NCBI RefSeq assembly: GCF_022179305.1
Contig: NZ_BPQP01000023.1
Span: forward strand, 30,988-94,987
Direction: 5' to 3'
DNA from: Methylobacterium iners
GTDB lineage: Bacteria > Pseudomonadota > Alphaproteobacteria > Rhizobiales > Beijerinckiaceae
DNA: 64,000 bases
The notes under the pieces are model-generated. The model saw nothing but the letters and a program-made list of their open reading frames with translations, did no database searches and was not told the origin of the DNA. Made by a program: the position numbers and the translations under genes. The number at the start of each line of letters is the position of its first letter. Positions within the stretch are counted from its first letter, which is position 1. This document shows positions 24,257 through 33,067 of the stretch, piece by piece.

Positions 24257-26628
24257 CGAAGGTTGCTCCGCTGTACGTGGAAGGCGGGAAGCCAAGCTGC
24301 CGGGTCTTCGCCCAGCTCGGAGCGAAGCCGATCGACGAGTTCGACCGTCGCAGTCCGACCCGACAGAACGGCGAGGTGATCCTCCATCCCGGTGAGGTCG
24401 AGCTCGGCGACGACGGCATGCCGTCCCTGCTTGACCAGGAAGCGCCGGCTCTCGTTCGAGAGGTCTTCCTTGACCAGGCGGTACTCGCGCCGGCTGAGAT
24501 GAAAGCCGTCGACGTAATCCGCTGCCTGGCCCCGAGGGTTCGGGAAGAACACCTGGGTCGGACATTGCTCGACGATGGTGTGGGCGATCGGGCTCGCCAA
24601 GGCGTCGCGCGGCGACTGCGTGCCGAACAGCATCGCGCCGTTCTTCTTGCGGATGGTCTTCAGGCCGTCATTGGCGAGCGCTCGGAAGGCGTCGTCGCCG
24701 AGCGCCTTCCAGAACTCGTCGATCGCGATCAGGATGCGCCGCCCATCGATGAGCGCTTCGACCCGGTGGAACAACACCATCATCAGCGGCGTGCGAATCA
24801 GCGGATCGTCGAGGACCTCGGTCATGTCGAAGCCGAGCGCCGTCGCGTCGAGGCTGATGGCGTCGGCGTCGTTGTCGAGCACCCAGCCGAGTGGGCCACC
24901 CTCGCACCAGCGTTCGAGACGGGCGCCGATGCCCTCCGGATCGCGCTGGCCCAGAAAAACCCGCAAGGCAGAAAAGGAGCGCTCCTCTTTTGGCAGATCG
25001 CGCAGCGCGAGAAGCCCCGCGTCGATCCGGCCTTCGTCAACCGTCGAGAGCGGTCGGACCTCGGTTGAGACGAGCTGCCGGACGAGCCGTCCAAGGAAGG
25101 CGAGATTCTCTTGCGTCAGGTCGAGATGCTTCAGGGGTGCGCAGCCGGTCGGACGGCCAACGCGAAGGGCGAGATAGGTTCCGCCAAGCGCCCGGATCAC
25201 AATTTCCGCGCCGCGGTCCTTGTCGAACAGGACCAACTGGCAACCGAGCTTTTCGGCCTGCGCGAGGGCAAAAGCGATGAACACCGTCTTGCCCGATCCC
25301 GACGGCCCGCAGACGAAGGTGTTGCCGAGATCGCCAACATGGAAGGAGAAGTGGTAGGGCGCACCCGATGTTGTCTTGAGACAGGCAACCGCGACACCCC
25401 AATGATTCCCGTCCGCTTGCCCTGACGGATAGGTGTGAAAGGGCGAGAGGGCGGCGAAGTTGCGCGAGGTGATGGCGCCGGCCCGAGCCCGGTAGCGGAA
25501 TAGGCCCGGGCATTGCGCCCAGTAGGCCGCTTCGAGGCCGAGATCCTCGCGTGCGACGACGGCACCGGCTTCGGCGAGGATGCGCCTCCCGCGCGCCATC
25601 GTCTCCAGGAGAGACGCCGGGCTCTCCGCGCGCAGCAGCACCGACACATGGTGGTCGCCCATGACGAAGCGGCCGGATTCGAGGTCGTCGAGGGCGGTGT
25701 CGAGATCGACGATCTGGCTCGCGGCCGGGTCGTTCGACGAGAGCAACTGGTTCTGCTTGCGCGTCATCACAGCCTTGGCCTCGTGCTTCGAGAGGAAGGC
25801 GAAGGAGTGCGTGACGACGAGTTCCATTGGGGCGGCGAGCAGGCCGTCGAGGAGGCCGGGCTTCGTCGTCGCCGGGTATTCCTTGAAGCCGAACATCCCA
25901 GCGAAGCGCGAACGGCCGGCGCCGCGGATTTCCACGGCCTCGCGGCCGAAGATCAGGCGGTTCGTGTAGAGCGCCGGACCGATCGGGCCGTGAACGAGCG
26001 GGACGGGGAGGGCTTCGCCGGAGACGAGTTCATGCAGGAACTCGCTGACCTGCGAGAAGACGATTCCGCCGCGCTCGTAGAGCCCGAGCCGGCAGGGTCC
26101 GTAGGGAGCGAGCGCCGCCACGACGTCGCGCGTGGCGTCCTCGAGCTTCTTCAGGCCTCCGCTATCGAGCTCGTCGTTGGCGGCCCGGGTGCGGCCGATG
26201 CGAGACAGCAGCCCGACCGCACGCTCCGCTGGATCCCGGCCGGGGTGCCAGACAAGGGTGAGCGTCAGCTCGTTGCGATAAAGGTCCTGTGCGATGAGCC
26301 GCTTGCGGTAGGCCGCATCGAGATCACGGGCGAAGTCCGATCGGAAGCGCCCAATCGGATAATCCTGCGAGCGCCGGCGAATGACATGGGTCCAGAGCGC
26401 GAGGCGTTCGTCCGCGACGTTGCGCAAAGCGAGGTTGAGCTTGGCGTGGAGGTCGTTGAGCTCAGCCGGGTCGGCCGTTTCGAATGAGACCCCCTCGATC
26501 CGCACGCAGGTGATGAGGGCTCGGGTAGTCATCGTCACGACATGCTCGGTCGCGTGACGCAGGTAGGGGAGGTGAGCGGCCGGGCCGACTTCGCGCAGCT
26601 TGAGGCGCTGCGTAGCTGAACTAGCCAT
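24253..26628 (-). CDS. virB4: VirB4 transfer ATPase
   Basis: A 791-residue ATPase, the largest and most conserved VirB component, needed for pilus assembly and substrate passage. The CagE/TrbE N-terminal domain occupies roughly 180-380, Walker A GPSGSGKT is at 441-448, Walker B is RILIAIDEFWKAL, and FGTQSPRDAL follows. Length is normal for the family. It overlaps virB3 by 8 bases and virB5 by 3 to 4. Confidence 0.96.
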   Translation of the reverse strand: MASSATQRLKLREVGPAAHLPYLRHATEHVVTMTTRALITCVRIEGVSFETADPAELNDLHAKLNLALRNVADERLALWTHVIRRRSQDYPIGRFRSDFARDLDAAYRKRLIAQDLYRNELTLTLVWHPGRDPAERAVGLLSRIGRTRAANDELDSGGLKKLEDATRDVVAALAPYGPCRLGLYERGGIVFSQVSEFLHELVSGEALPVPLVHGPIGPALYTNRLIFGREAVEIRGAGRSRFAGMFGFKEYPATTKPGLLDGLLAAPMELVVTHSFAFLSKHEAKAVMTRKQNQLLSSNDPAASQIVDLDTALDDLESGRFVMGDHHVSVLLRAESPASLLETMARGRRILAEAGAVVAREDLGLEAAYWAQCPGLFRYRARAGAITSRNFAALSPFHTYPSGQADGNHWGVAVACLKTTSGAPYHFSFHVGDLGNTFVCGPSGSGKTVFIAFALAQAEKLGCQLVLFDKDRGAEIVIRALGGTYLALRVGRPTGCAPLKHLDLTQENLAFLGRLVRQLVSTEVRPLSTVDEGRIDAGLLALRDLPKEERSFSALRVFLGQRDPEGIGARLERWCEGGPLGWVLDNDADAISLDATALGFDMTEVLDDPLIRTPLMMVLFHRVEALIDGRRILIAIDEFWKALGDDAFRALANDGLKTIRKKNGAMLFGTQSPRDALASPIAHTIVEQCPTQVFFPNPRGQAADYVDGFHLSRREYRLVKEDLSNESRRFLVKQGRHAVVAELDLTGMEDHLAVLSGRTATVELVDRLRSELGEDPAAWLPAFHVQRSNLR

Positions 26629-26956
26629 GAGCGAGTTCCTCCGGCCGGTAGCGGCGAACGAGTGGAAGGGGCGTGCAGGACGAACCGCCCCACAGCCCGA
26701 CGTTGCGGTGGCGCCCGCGCGTCTCGAACCAGGCGAACAGGATGCGGAACTGGTTCGGGTCGTACCGGCACATGAGCCGGCAGGCGAGATGGATCGGCAG
26801 CGCCACGAGGCCGTAGAGCAGGGAGCCGGCGAGGATGAACAGGATCGAGGAAAAGATCATGTTCAAGCCCATGGCTTCCATGGTGACCCCCATGAGCATC
26901 GCGGGTCGGGTGCAGGCGAGGAACAGGGTGTCCTCGACGAGGCGTTCGTCGGACAT
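26621..26956 (-). CDS. virB3: VirB3 inner-membrane protein
   Basis: A 111-residue protein with the family N-terminus DTLFLACTRPAMLMGVTMEA and one long or two short hydrophobic helices (about 27-55), then CRYDPNQFRILFAWFETRG, the conserved C-terminal VirB3 block. It works with VirB4 in pilus assembly. It sits between virB2 and virB4 as expected. Confidence 0.93.
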   Translation of the reverse strand: MSDERLVEDTLFLACTRPAMLMGVTMEAMGLNMIFSSILFILAGSLLYGLVALPIHLACRLMCRYDPNQFRILFAWFETRGRHRNVGLWGGSSCTPLPLVRRYRPEELAHG

Positions 26957-27024
26957 GCCGGAATCCAGGTTTGGGAATGGAGGAGTGGTGATTGCAAAGC
27001 CGCATCACGGCGGCCTGAGGTGGT

Positions 27025-27321
27025 CTACTTGCCGGTGATGGTCGAGACGATCTCGGACGCGCCGAACAGGATCGCGACGCCGAAGACGACGTAGCCAGCC
27101 TTGCGCAGGTCGAGGTAGCCGAACATCCAGGCCATGCCGGTAACGATCACGGCGAGCGTCGCGAGGAGCTTGGCGACGTTGCCCGTCAACGTGTCGACGA
27201 TGTTCTGCAGGACCTTCTCGACACCACCGAGGGATTGCGCAGAGGCGGGCTCGGCTAAGGCCAGGCACACCAGGGCGGCGGTGAGCCCGAGGCAAGCGGC
27301 ATGGCGATAGGTTTGCGACAT
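27025..27321 (-). CDS. virB2: VirB2 major pilin
   Basis: A 98-residue prepilin. I prefer the ATG at 27321 (MSQTYRHAACLG) over an in-frame start ten codons upstream because GAGGAC lies at proper spacing before it. A long signal peptide ends near SAQS, and the mature part has two hydrophobic helices (LATLAVIVTGMAWMFGYL and AGYVVFGVAILFGASEIV) with the GYLDLRKAG loop between them, the usual VirB2 pilin design. It forms the shaft of the conjugative pilus. Confidence 0.92.
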   Translation of the reverse strand: MSQTYRHAACLGLTAALVCLALAEPASAQSLGGVEKVLQNIVDTLTGNVAKLLATLAVIVTGMAWMFGYLDLRKAGYVVFGVAILFGASEIVSTITGK

Positions 27322-27381
27322 GGGAGTCCTCGTCGGAAGGGAAGGGCACATGGGCTCAGGGAAAACGGAGCGTTGCCGCCG

Positions 27382-27921
27382 CTACTCGGACGTTGGGTAG
27401 ACGAGCGCGGTGCTGATCTTGGCCTGCCCGTAGACGTCCCGAGCCCTGGCGACCGCTGAGGGGGGCTGCATGGGCTCCGGATCCGCTGGGACGGCCCCCG
27501 ATGGGGTCGGCCGGTTCGCACGCGGAGATGCTACCGCCAGGGGCGGGGATGGGAGACCGCTCCTTCTACCCAGAGGCTGGAGCGCGCTGGGGTCCTCCTT
27601 CATCAGGCGGGCAGCTACGCGGAGGTTCGTACAGGGCTCGAAGACGTCGCCGATCGGCACGCCGAGTCTTTCGACAGCATAGCTGTTGATACCGGCGAGC
27701 CCGAGCCGGGAACGCTGGCCCGCCACCCGTATCTCCATCGCAAGGGCGACGGCCTCTTCCTTCGAGAAGGCCTGGAGCGAGAGGGGACGCCCGCTCTGGA
27801 TCGTTGAGAGGACCAGCGGCTCGAACCCGCTCGCTTCGCGCACGATGGCAATCAGCGGTGCGGCTGCCTGACCGGGCGCGCATTGTCCGATCAGGGCGGT
27901 GAGGGCGAGGACATCCAGCAT
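27382..27921 (-). CDS. virB1: VirB1-like lytic transglycosylase, possibly catalytically altered
   Basis: A 179-residue VirB1-type protein that would locally open peptidoglycan for the channel. The lysozyme-like fold is suggested by PLIAIVREASGFEPLVL, then RLGLAGINSYAVERLG and VFEPCTNLRVAARLMKED. In typical VirB1 the catalytic Glu directly precedes Ser in the first block (as in TESRFDP); here that position is Ala and a Glu sits one residue earlier. A proline-rich C-terminal tail follows. It starts 21 bases after luxI, with GGAAAGGA as ribosome site. Confidence 0.85.
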   Translation of the reverse strand: MLDVLALTALIGQCAPGQAAAPLIAIVREASGFEPLVLSTIQSGRPLSLQAFSKEEAVALAMEIRVAGQRSRLGLAGINSYAVERLGVPIGDVFEPCTNLRVAARLMKEDPSALQPLGRRSGLPSPPLAVASPRANRPTPSGAVPADPEPMQPPSAVARARDVYGQAKISTALVYPTSE

Positions 27922-27942
27922 GGCGTGGGTCCTTTCCTGCTT

Positions 27943-28587
27943 TCACGCCGCCAGCTTCAACAATCCACGGATGGCGGCCGGACGGATCGTCTCGCGCGAT
28001 ACTTCGCGAAACGCGCTGAGATGCTCGCGCGTGATCGGAAGCAGCCCGGCGACGGCGTCGGTCGAGCCGATCCGGCGCGGCGTGCCGAGGCGTTGCAGGG
28101 GCCAGCCGGAGCGGCGAAGGATCCGCTCCATGCGGGTATCTGTGACGGTGGCAAGGGTGTGCTGTCCATGAGCGAGGCACCACTCGAGAATGCCGGCGAA
28201 CAGGAGCGTGGTCGCGCGCCGGGTTCCATTCCCCGTCACGTCCCTCACCCGGCTCGTGTCGACGCAGAAGCGGGAACTCTCGACGATCCCAGGGCTGCGC
28301 GGTGCCTCGCCGTCGCCCACCAGAAAGGGAAAGGTGTCGGCGAGCATGTTGGGCCCGAGCGTTGGAAGCAGTCGGACATGTCCGACGACCTCACTCTCCT
28401 CCGCGACAACGAGAAGGTAGGTGGCGTCTTCCGCGTCGTAGCGGTCGATCTCCATATCGCCCGACACGATGACGTCCCATTCGAGCCGATCCTTGAAGAC
28501 CCGGCCGCGCAACCGATGCATCCCGGCGACCAAGTCGAGGTGGCGGCCAAAGACGTGGCGGGTCAGGGTCAAGGTGCTCAACTGCAT
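27943..28587 (-). CDS. luxI: LuxI-family acyl-homoserine-lactone synthase
   Basis: A 214-residue autoinducer synthase that makes acyl-homoserine lactone from S-adenosylmethionine and an acyl carrier protein. Invariant residues of the family are present: Arg around 27-29, Phe31, Trp37, Asp48, Asp51, Arg72, Glu103 and Arg106 (RGRVFKDRLEWDV, MEIDRYD, GHVRLLPT, VESSRFCVD). The start at MQLSTLTLTRHVFG is the family start; the frame is open upstream. It is the first gene of the virB operon and lies 62 bases downstream of a lux box. Confidence 0.93.
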   Translation of the reverse strand: MQLSTLTLTRHVFGRHLDLVAGMHRLRGRVFKDRLEWDVIVSGDMEIDRYDAEDATYLLVVAEESEVVGHVRLLPTLGPNMLADTFPFLVGDGEAPRSPGIVESSRFCVDTSRVRDVTGNGTRRATTLLFAGILEWCLAHGQHTLATVTDTRMERILRRSGWPLQRLGTPRRIGSTDAVAGLLPITREHLSAFREVSRETIRPAAIRGLLKLAA

Positions 28588-28649
28588 CAGAATTCTCGCT
28601 GGTGGCTGATCGATGCCACGAGCAGACCAGAAGAGGCCGGAGTTCCGAT

Positions 28650-28669
28650 ACCTGGTGAAAACCACAGGT
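28650..28669. promoter_or_regulatory. lux box controlling luxI and the virB operon
   Basis: ACCTGGTGAAAACCACAGGT has exactly the 20-bp ACCTG-N10-CAGGT frame of the Vibrio fischeri lux box. It is placed in the luxI/luxR divergent spacer, 62 bases upstream of luxI, right for LuxR-type activation. Confidence 0.85.
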
Positions 28670-28825
28670 GTTGCGCATTCGCCGCAGCGAACTGTCGATT
28701 GCGGCGTGCGCCGGCCGGTTAGGTTGATTGATCGGCCGCTTCCGGTTGCAAGGAGCGGAGGCGATCGCTCGGAGCGGCCGCACACGAAGGACAACGGACG
28801 GCCCAAGCAAGGCCGAGGGGGATTG

Positions 28826-29548
28826 ATGGCGCGTAAGGATGTAATTCAAGAGTTCCTGGATGCCCTCCACACGGCTTCCGAAGAGGTCGCCTTCGCCAGT
28901 GCCGCAAGCCGATTGGGTGATGCGCTCGGGTTCCGCTGGTTCACCTATCTCAGCGTCGGAGATGGCAAACCGGACGTCATGAGCACGTATCCGGCGATCT
29001 GGAGCGATCACTATCTCAGCAGCGGCTACGATAGGGTCGATCCCGTCGTGGCGGCCTCACGGCGGCAAACGGTTCCCTTCTGTTGGGGAGCTCTGGACTC
29101 CGCCCGGCCCGCGGATGCAGCCGCCATCCGCTTGTTCGACGACGCGGCGAGCTTCGGAATCGTGTCAGGCCTGACAGTGCCGTTCCGCGGTCCGAAGGGA
29201 AGGACGGCCCTGTTCACCCTCTCTACCGACGAAGTCTCGCCCGCGTTGCTCCGGCGTGCCGAGGAACTGAAATTTTACGTGCAGGTGTGCGGTCTCCATC
29301 TTCACAATCAACTCGCCGGGCGTGTCGAGCGCTTCATGCCCGAGCATCCAAAACGGAACCTGACGCCGCGGCAACGAGCATGCCTGCTCGCAGCAGCCGA
29401 AGGCCAATCCGCCAAGCAGGCCGCCCGCTCCATCGACCTTACCCCACGCACCGTGCAGCATCATCACGAGGAAGCGAAGCGCAGGCTGGGTGCGCAATCG
29501 TTGACGCATGCGGTCGCTCTGGCGCTAAGGGAGGGGATGATCTCCTGA
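28826..29548 (+). CDS. luxR: LuxR-family autoinducer-responsive regulator
   Basis: A 240-residue two-domain regulator. The N-terminal autoinducer-binding domain has the family landmarks WFTYLSV, YPAIWSDHYLSSGYDRVDPVV and PFCWGAL; the C-terminal helix-turn-helix reads LTPRQRACLLAAAEGQSAKQ then TPRTVQHHHEEAKRRLGA. The start ATG has GAGGGGG 7 bases upstream; an in-frame open stretch further upstream lacks the family's start. Divergent from luxI, it should bind the lux box once loaded with signal and activate the virB operon. Confidence 0.93.
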   Translation: MARKDVIQEFLDALHTASEEVAFASAASRLGDALGFRWFTYLSVGDGKPDVMSTYPAIWSDHYLSSGYDRVDPVVAASRRQTVPFCWGALDSARPADAAAIRLFDDAASFGIVSGLTVPFRGPKGRTALFTLSTDEVSPALLRRAEELKFYVQVCGLHLHNQLAGRVERFMPEHPKRNLTPRQRACLLAAAEGQSAKQAARSIDLTPRTVQHHHEEAKRRLGAQSLTHAVALALREGMIS

Positions 29549-29780
29549 GCCCCCCGCCGCCATGGTCAGACTTGCCGCAGTTTGATGCTACTTGTAGGCT
29601 GGGCACTCAAAGCACGACGGATCAGGCAGATGCGGTACTCGGCGGCTACCGAATTCGTCTACAGCCCTCACTAATCGTATTCATGTCCATTTGCGGTTAC
29701 CTGCGCGGGCTGATGCCTCGGATCTTAATGACACCACACCTAGCAACTACATTCGTCGATTCTAGCCATCCGTGCGTTGC

Positions 29781-30090
29781 GGCATTCCTCGCAGCTTCGC
29801 GAAGCTTATATAGGCGGGCACGGCCCTCAGGAGGTCTGGCTCGCTTTCCTCTCGCACGATGAAGCGGTCGACCAAATAGGCGGACCGCTCGCCAGTATGG
29901 CGCGAACTCCAGAAGCTCTTCGCAGACGTCCTCCGCCCGGCTGTCGAGAGGCATTGATCCGACTAGCGTCGTCAAACGCTTTATAGGACACGCGCACGAG
30001 CGACTGTTCAAGATGGTGTTGATCCGCGTCCAGCACCCGAGCTTCAGTCCTCTGATGGGCGGTCGCCTGGTTCCCGGCGAGGCCTGACGA
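29781..30090 (-). pseudogene. arsH: Decayed arsH-like remnant
   Basis: Fragments in different minus-strand frames align in order with the intact ArsH at 1907-2653: LKLGCWTRINTILNS with [33 protein letters not shown] with [28 protein letters not shown] with [12 protein letters not shown], and AYLVDRFIVREESEPDLL with [18 protein letters not shown]. Frame changes fall near 29953 and 29895. Stop codons and shifts make it non-functional. Sequence from 29549 to 29780 and 30091 to 30270 shows no other gene. Confidence 0.75.
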
Positions 30091-30270
30091 CAATGCCGGT
30101 TGCTGGCAATGGAAGCATCAAGGTCCTCTCACACGCAGGCTCTCGCTGTTGGCTTGGCGTAGCACGAAGGCTCTGATGCGTCGCAAGCATCGAAAAATAG
30201 GTAGGCGGGTCAAAATGGGGTTTTCGGATCGGCCGAATGTGGCGGCGCGACGGCAACGCGACGCTGATAC

Positions 30271-31455
30271 GTGACCAGCCTCGTGATGCGTGTAGGCCAT
30301 GAAACCCAATACCTCGCCGACATCGAGAATGTGCGTTTCCGGATTCGCGTCAGCTCGGCGTTGGAAGCGTTCGACGATCATTGGCCGCGTCGCCTCCGAA
30401 TGAGGGAGGCCGCCTGCAGCATCTTCCAATGCGCCGAGCTTATCGATATCTGGCTCGAGACGGTTGGCAGCGCCCGCCGAACTTGTCAGCTCTTCGTCGG
30501 GGTCTACGACGCTGACGGACGCCCTTTGGTCCTGCTCCCGCTCGGCATCGAACGACATCGAGGCGTTAGGCTCCTGACCTTCCTCGACGGCACAGTGGTC
30601 GACTATAATCAGCCGATCTTGTTCCCGGCAGCCCACGCCATCGATCCCGCCGCTTGGTCCGAGATCTGGGACATGATCGTCCGCGCCCTGCCGGACTTCG
30701 ACGCCGCCATCTTTGACAGGATGCCCGAACGAGTGGGTGCGCTGCCCAATCCCCTCGTGCCGCCGGGATCTGTTCCGCTTCCAGTCTCCGGCCACGTCAT
30801 GGGCTTGGCCGGATCGGACGCGGACATCGAGGCGCGATTGCCGCATCGGAAGCGCCGCAACCGGCTTCTGCGCCAACTGTCCGGGCAGGGTTCCATCGCC
30901 TTCGAGGTCGCTGGGTCTGTCGCGGAGGCGGAGGCGTTCCTGCAGCAGGTCCTCACGGGCAAGGCGCGGCAATTTGCGAGAACCCGGGTGCCCGGTTTCG
31001 AGGTGCCGGGAAAGCGCGCGTTCTATCTCGCGGCGACGCAGCGCCTGATGTGCCCCGAGACGGTTCACGTGTCCGCCTTGACGGTCGGCGGCGCCGTCGT
31101 CGCCTGTCACTGGGGCCTAATTCTCGAGGGCCGGTTCTACTTGATCCTCACGACCTACGATGCGGACTGGAAGAGGTTCTCACCCGGGGCCATCCACCAC
31201 GAAGCCCTCATCCGCTGGTGCCACGCCCGCGGCATGGCGGCCTTCGATTTCGGCGTCGGCGACGAGGCATACAAGGGCGACTACTGCGATACTCGGATCC
31301 CGCTCCACAGAGTCGAGATCAGCCTCTCACGGCGCGGACGGATCTACCTCGCCGTCGAGCGCGGGATGGCTTGGATGAGAAGCACTTCCGTTTGGGAGCT
31401 TCTTCGGCCGCTGAAGTGGATCGCGGTGCGCGCCGTACGCCGAACAAAGGCGTGA
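30271..31455 (+). CDS. CelD/BioF2-like acyltransferase (Acetyltransf_6 fold)
   Basis: A 394-residue GNAT-fold enzyme of the CelD-like group, known from cellulose and exopolysaccharide clusters. The N-terminal half has RTCQLFVGVYDADGRPLVLLPL and FLDGTVVDYNQPI; the C-terminal half has the family core FYLILTTYDADWKRFSPGAI, EALIRWCHARGMAAFDFGVGDEAYKGDYCD. These enzymes probably acylate an envelope polymer or its lipid precursor in the cytoplasm. It starts the envelope island that ends with a flippase. The acceptor is unknown. Confidence 0.8.
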   Translation: MTSLVMRVGHETQYLADIENVRFRIRVSSALEAFDDHWPRRLRMREAACSIFQCAELIDIWLETVGSARRTCQLFVGVYDADGRPLVLLPLGIERHRGVRLLTFLDGTVVDYNQPILFPAAHAIDPAAWSEIWDMIVRALPDFDAAIFDRMPERVGALPNPLVPPGSVPLPVSGHVMGLAGSDADIEARLPHRKRRNRLLRQLSGQGSIAFEVAGSVAEAEAFLQQVLTGKARQFARTRVPGFEVPGKRAFYLAATQRLMCPETVHVSALTVGGAVVACHWGLILEGRFYLILTTYDADWKRFSPGAIHHEALIRWCHARGMAAFDFGVGDEAYKGDYCDTRIPLHRVEISLSRRGRIYLAVERGMAWMRSTSVWELLRPLKWIAVRAVRRTKA

Positions 31456-31534
31456 TGGAAGTCGACGGCCTTTGGACCTCATCCGGCGATGCCATGTGGA
31501 ATCGGACCCCTATCGCATTCCCAAACATCCGCCC

Positions 31535-32254
31535 TCAGGGCCGCTGGTGCGGGAAGGCGTAATCGGCCGGAAGGGGATCGAAGCGTGCCGTGCGGACCAG
31601 GCCGAAGGCATATTGCCGCCTTACGCGGATCATGTATGGCCTGAAGCCGGCCCTACAGGCGCCCTTGAGCGAGGAGACGTTGTCCTCGTCGACGAACGCA
31701 ATGACCGTGCGCGCTCCGACATCTGCCGCGCGCTTCGCCATCATCGCTGTCACGGCCGTCATCACGCCCATGCCGCGGTACTGGGGCGGCGTGTACGCAT
31801 TCTCCAGCATTGCCTGATCCGGCCCGAGCACTGGCAGCGCACCGCCGCGGCGGATCGCGGCGTCGTAACCGGCCTCGGTGATCCACTGGACGTGGCAGGG
31901 CCGGCCGGAGGTCTCGTCGATGGCCACGAAGCAATGACTGAAGAGGGCGCCCCGCTCGACCATGCGCAGCCTCCAGGCGATATCCGCCCGCTCGTCCGCG
32001 CCGCTTCCGGTATCGTCGTCCGGGAAGAGCCAAGCCAAGTCCTCAGGCTCGAACGACCGTAGGCTTAGGGGTATACGCGCCGAGGGAACGGCAACCGGCG
32101 CGTGGACATCGCGCCGAAGCCCGACCGAGACCCGCCCCGCGTAGATTCCTTCCCGGAGGCGCCATCTCACCTTCCGGACGAAGCGGGCGATCCGCCCTTC
32201 CGCCGGGTCGAGGCCTTCCCGAGGGGTTCCATCGCCGCCGTCACGAAACGTCAT
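31535..32254 (-). CDS. GNAT-family N-acetyltransferase
   Basis: A 239-residue acyltransferase starting MTFRDGGDGTPREG. A GNAT core lies in the C-terminal two thirds: the acetyl-CoA loop is PPQYRGMGVMTAV, then AKRAADVGARTVIAFVDEDNVSSLKGACRAGF as the usual beta5-alpha4 end. The N-terminal 70 residues are basic and without recognised domain. Substrate unknown. It is convergent with the CelD-like gene, whose stop is 79 bases away. GGGAACAGG precedes the chosen ATG; the open frame extends 22 codons further upstream. Confidence 0.75.
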   Translation of the reverse strand: MTFRDGGDGTPREGLDPAEGRIARFVRKVRWRLREGIYAGRVSVGLRRDVHAPVAVPSARIPLSLRSFEPEDLAWLFPDDDTGSGADERADIAWRLRMVERGALFSHCFVAIDETSGRPCHVQWITEAGYDAAIRRGGALPVLGPDQAMLENAYTPPQYRGMGVMTAVTAMMAKRAADVGARTVIAFVDEDNVSSLKGACRAGFRPYMIRVRRQYAFGLVRTARFDPLPADYAFPHQRP

Positions 32255-32739
32255 TGACCTGTTCCCGGCCCAGGTGCCATCGTGTACGCTCCCCATACCC
32301 GCTCGGGCGTGCAGCCGCATCCGTTACGGCAGCTGACAAGGAGCGACACGAGGACATCGACCACGCGGACCGCCTCCGCTCAGGTCGCATCTCAGTGGGC
32401 GCTCCGAGGGCCCGGCCCTTGAAAACTATCAAACCGGTAGGTCGGCCGAAGGCGGCGCATGCCTGTAGGGGCGTCTCCGGGCGCTTGATGCTTGGCGAGC
32501 GCGTTTGCGGCGGCTCGTCGTCGCTGAGCCGCTCGTTGCAAGGCGAGAGGTCGACAGGGCAGCCCCAGCTGCATCGAGCAAGGCGCGCCACCCTCGAGCC
32601 CTATCGCCGCGCGGCGTCCTCCATACCCGTAGCCGAAGCGTAGGGCACCAGTGCCTGGAGACCGAAGGCATGACCCGCCTCGGACGACGTCATGGATCGC
32701 GAAGGTGCAAGTGCGCTTACGGTGCCTCCCCGACAACGA
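32255..32739. other. Spacer without supported gene
   Basis: Both strands have open frames here but none with a recognisable domain or good ribosome site. I see no repeat or regulatory structure I would defend. Confidence 0.4.
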
Positions 32740-33057
32740 TTAACGGCGTTCCGGATCCTCGCCGGACCGGTCGGGACAAGAGGTCCGGTCTCGACGAACC
32801 TCGGCAGGCGTCGCGTGTAGGATCGCCCTTCGCACGGCCGCTCGACGTGCGGCTTTCCCCGCCCTGTTCAATTCGAAGAATCTGGACGAATAAGGATGGG
32901 CCGCAATCGCCGCACCGACGTCAACGCTGTAGTGCCCACATGAAATAGACGAGCTTTTACGCTTATCTGTCAGATAAAATTCCACGGCACTGGAAATGTC
33001 TGCATTGCTGATCAGGCCAGCCTTCAAAAGATCTTGAACGGTGGGATGAACTTCCAT
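32740..33057 (-). CDS. Small hypothetical protein
   Basis: A 105-residue ORF starting MEVHPTVQDLLKAGLISNADIS with a plausible helical N-terminal part (SSAVEFYLTDKRKSS, GAAIAAHPYSSRFFELNRAGKAARRAA). It follows the GNAT gene at 33068-33856 by 10 bases on the same strand; a GTG start at 33084 would overlap that gene. No family is recognised. The arginine-rich C-terminus could be an artefact of GC-rich sequence, so it may not be a real gene. Confidence 0.35.
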   Translation of the reverse strand: MEVHPTVQDLLKAGLISNADISSAVEFYLTDKRKSSSISCGHYSVDVGAAIAAHPYSSRFFELNRAGKAARRAAVRRAILHATPAEVRRDRTSCPDRSGEDPERR

Positions 33058-33067
33058 GTCCCGAGAT

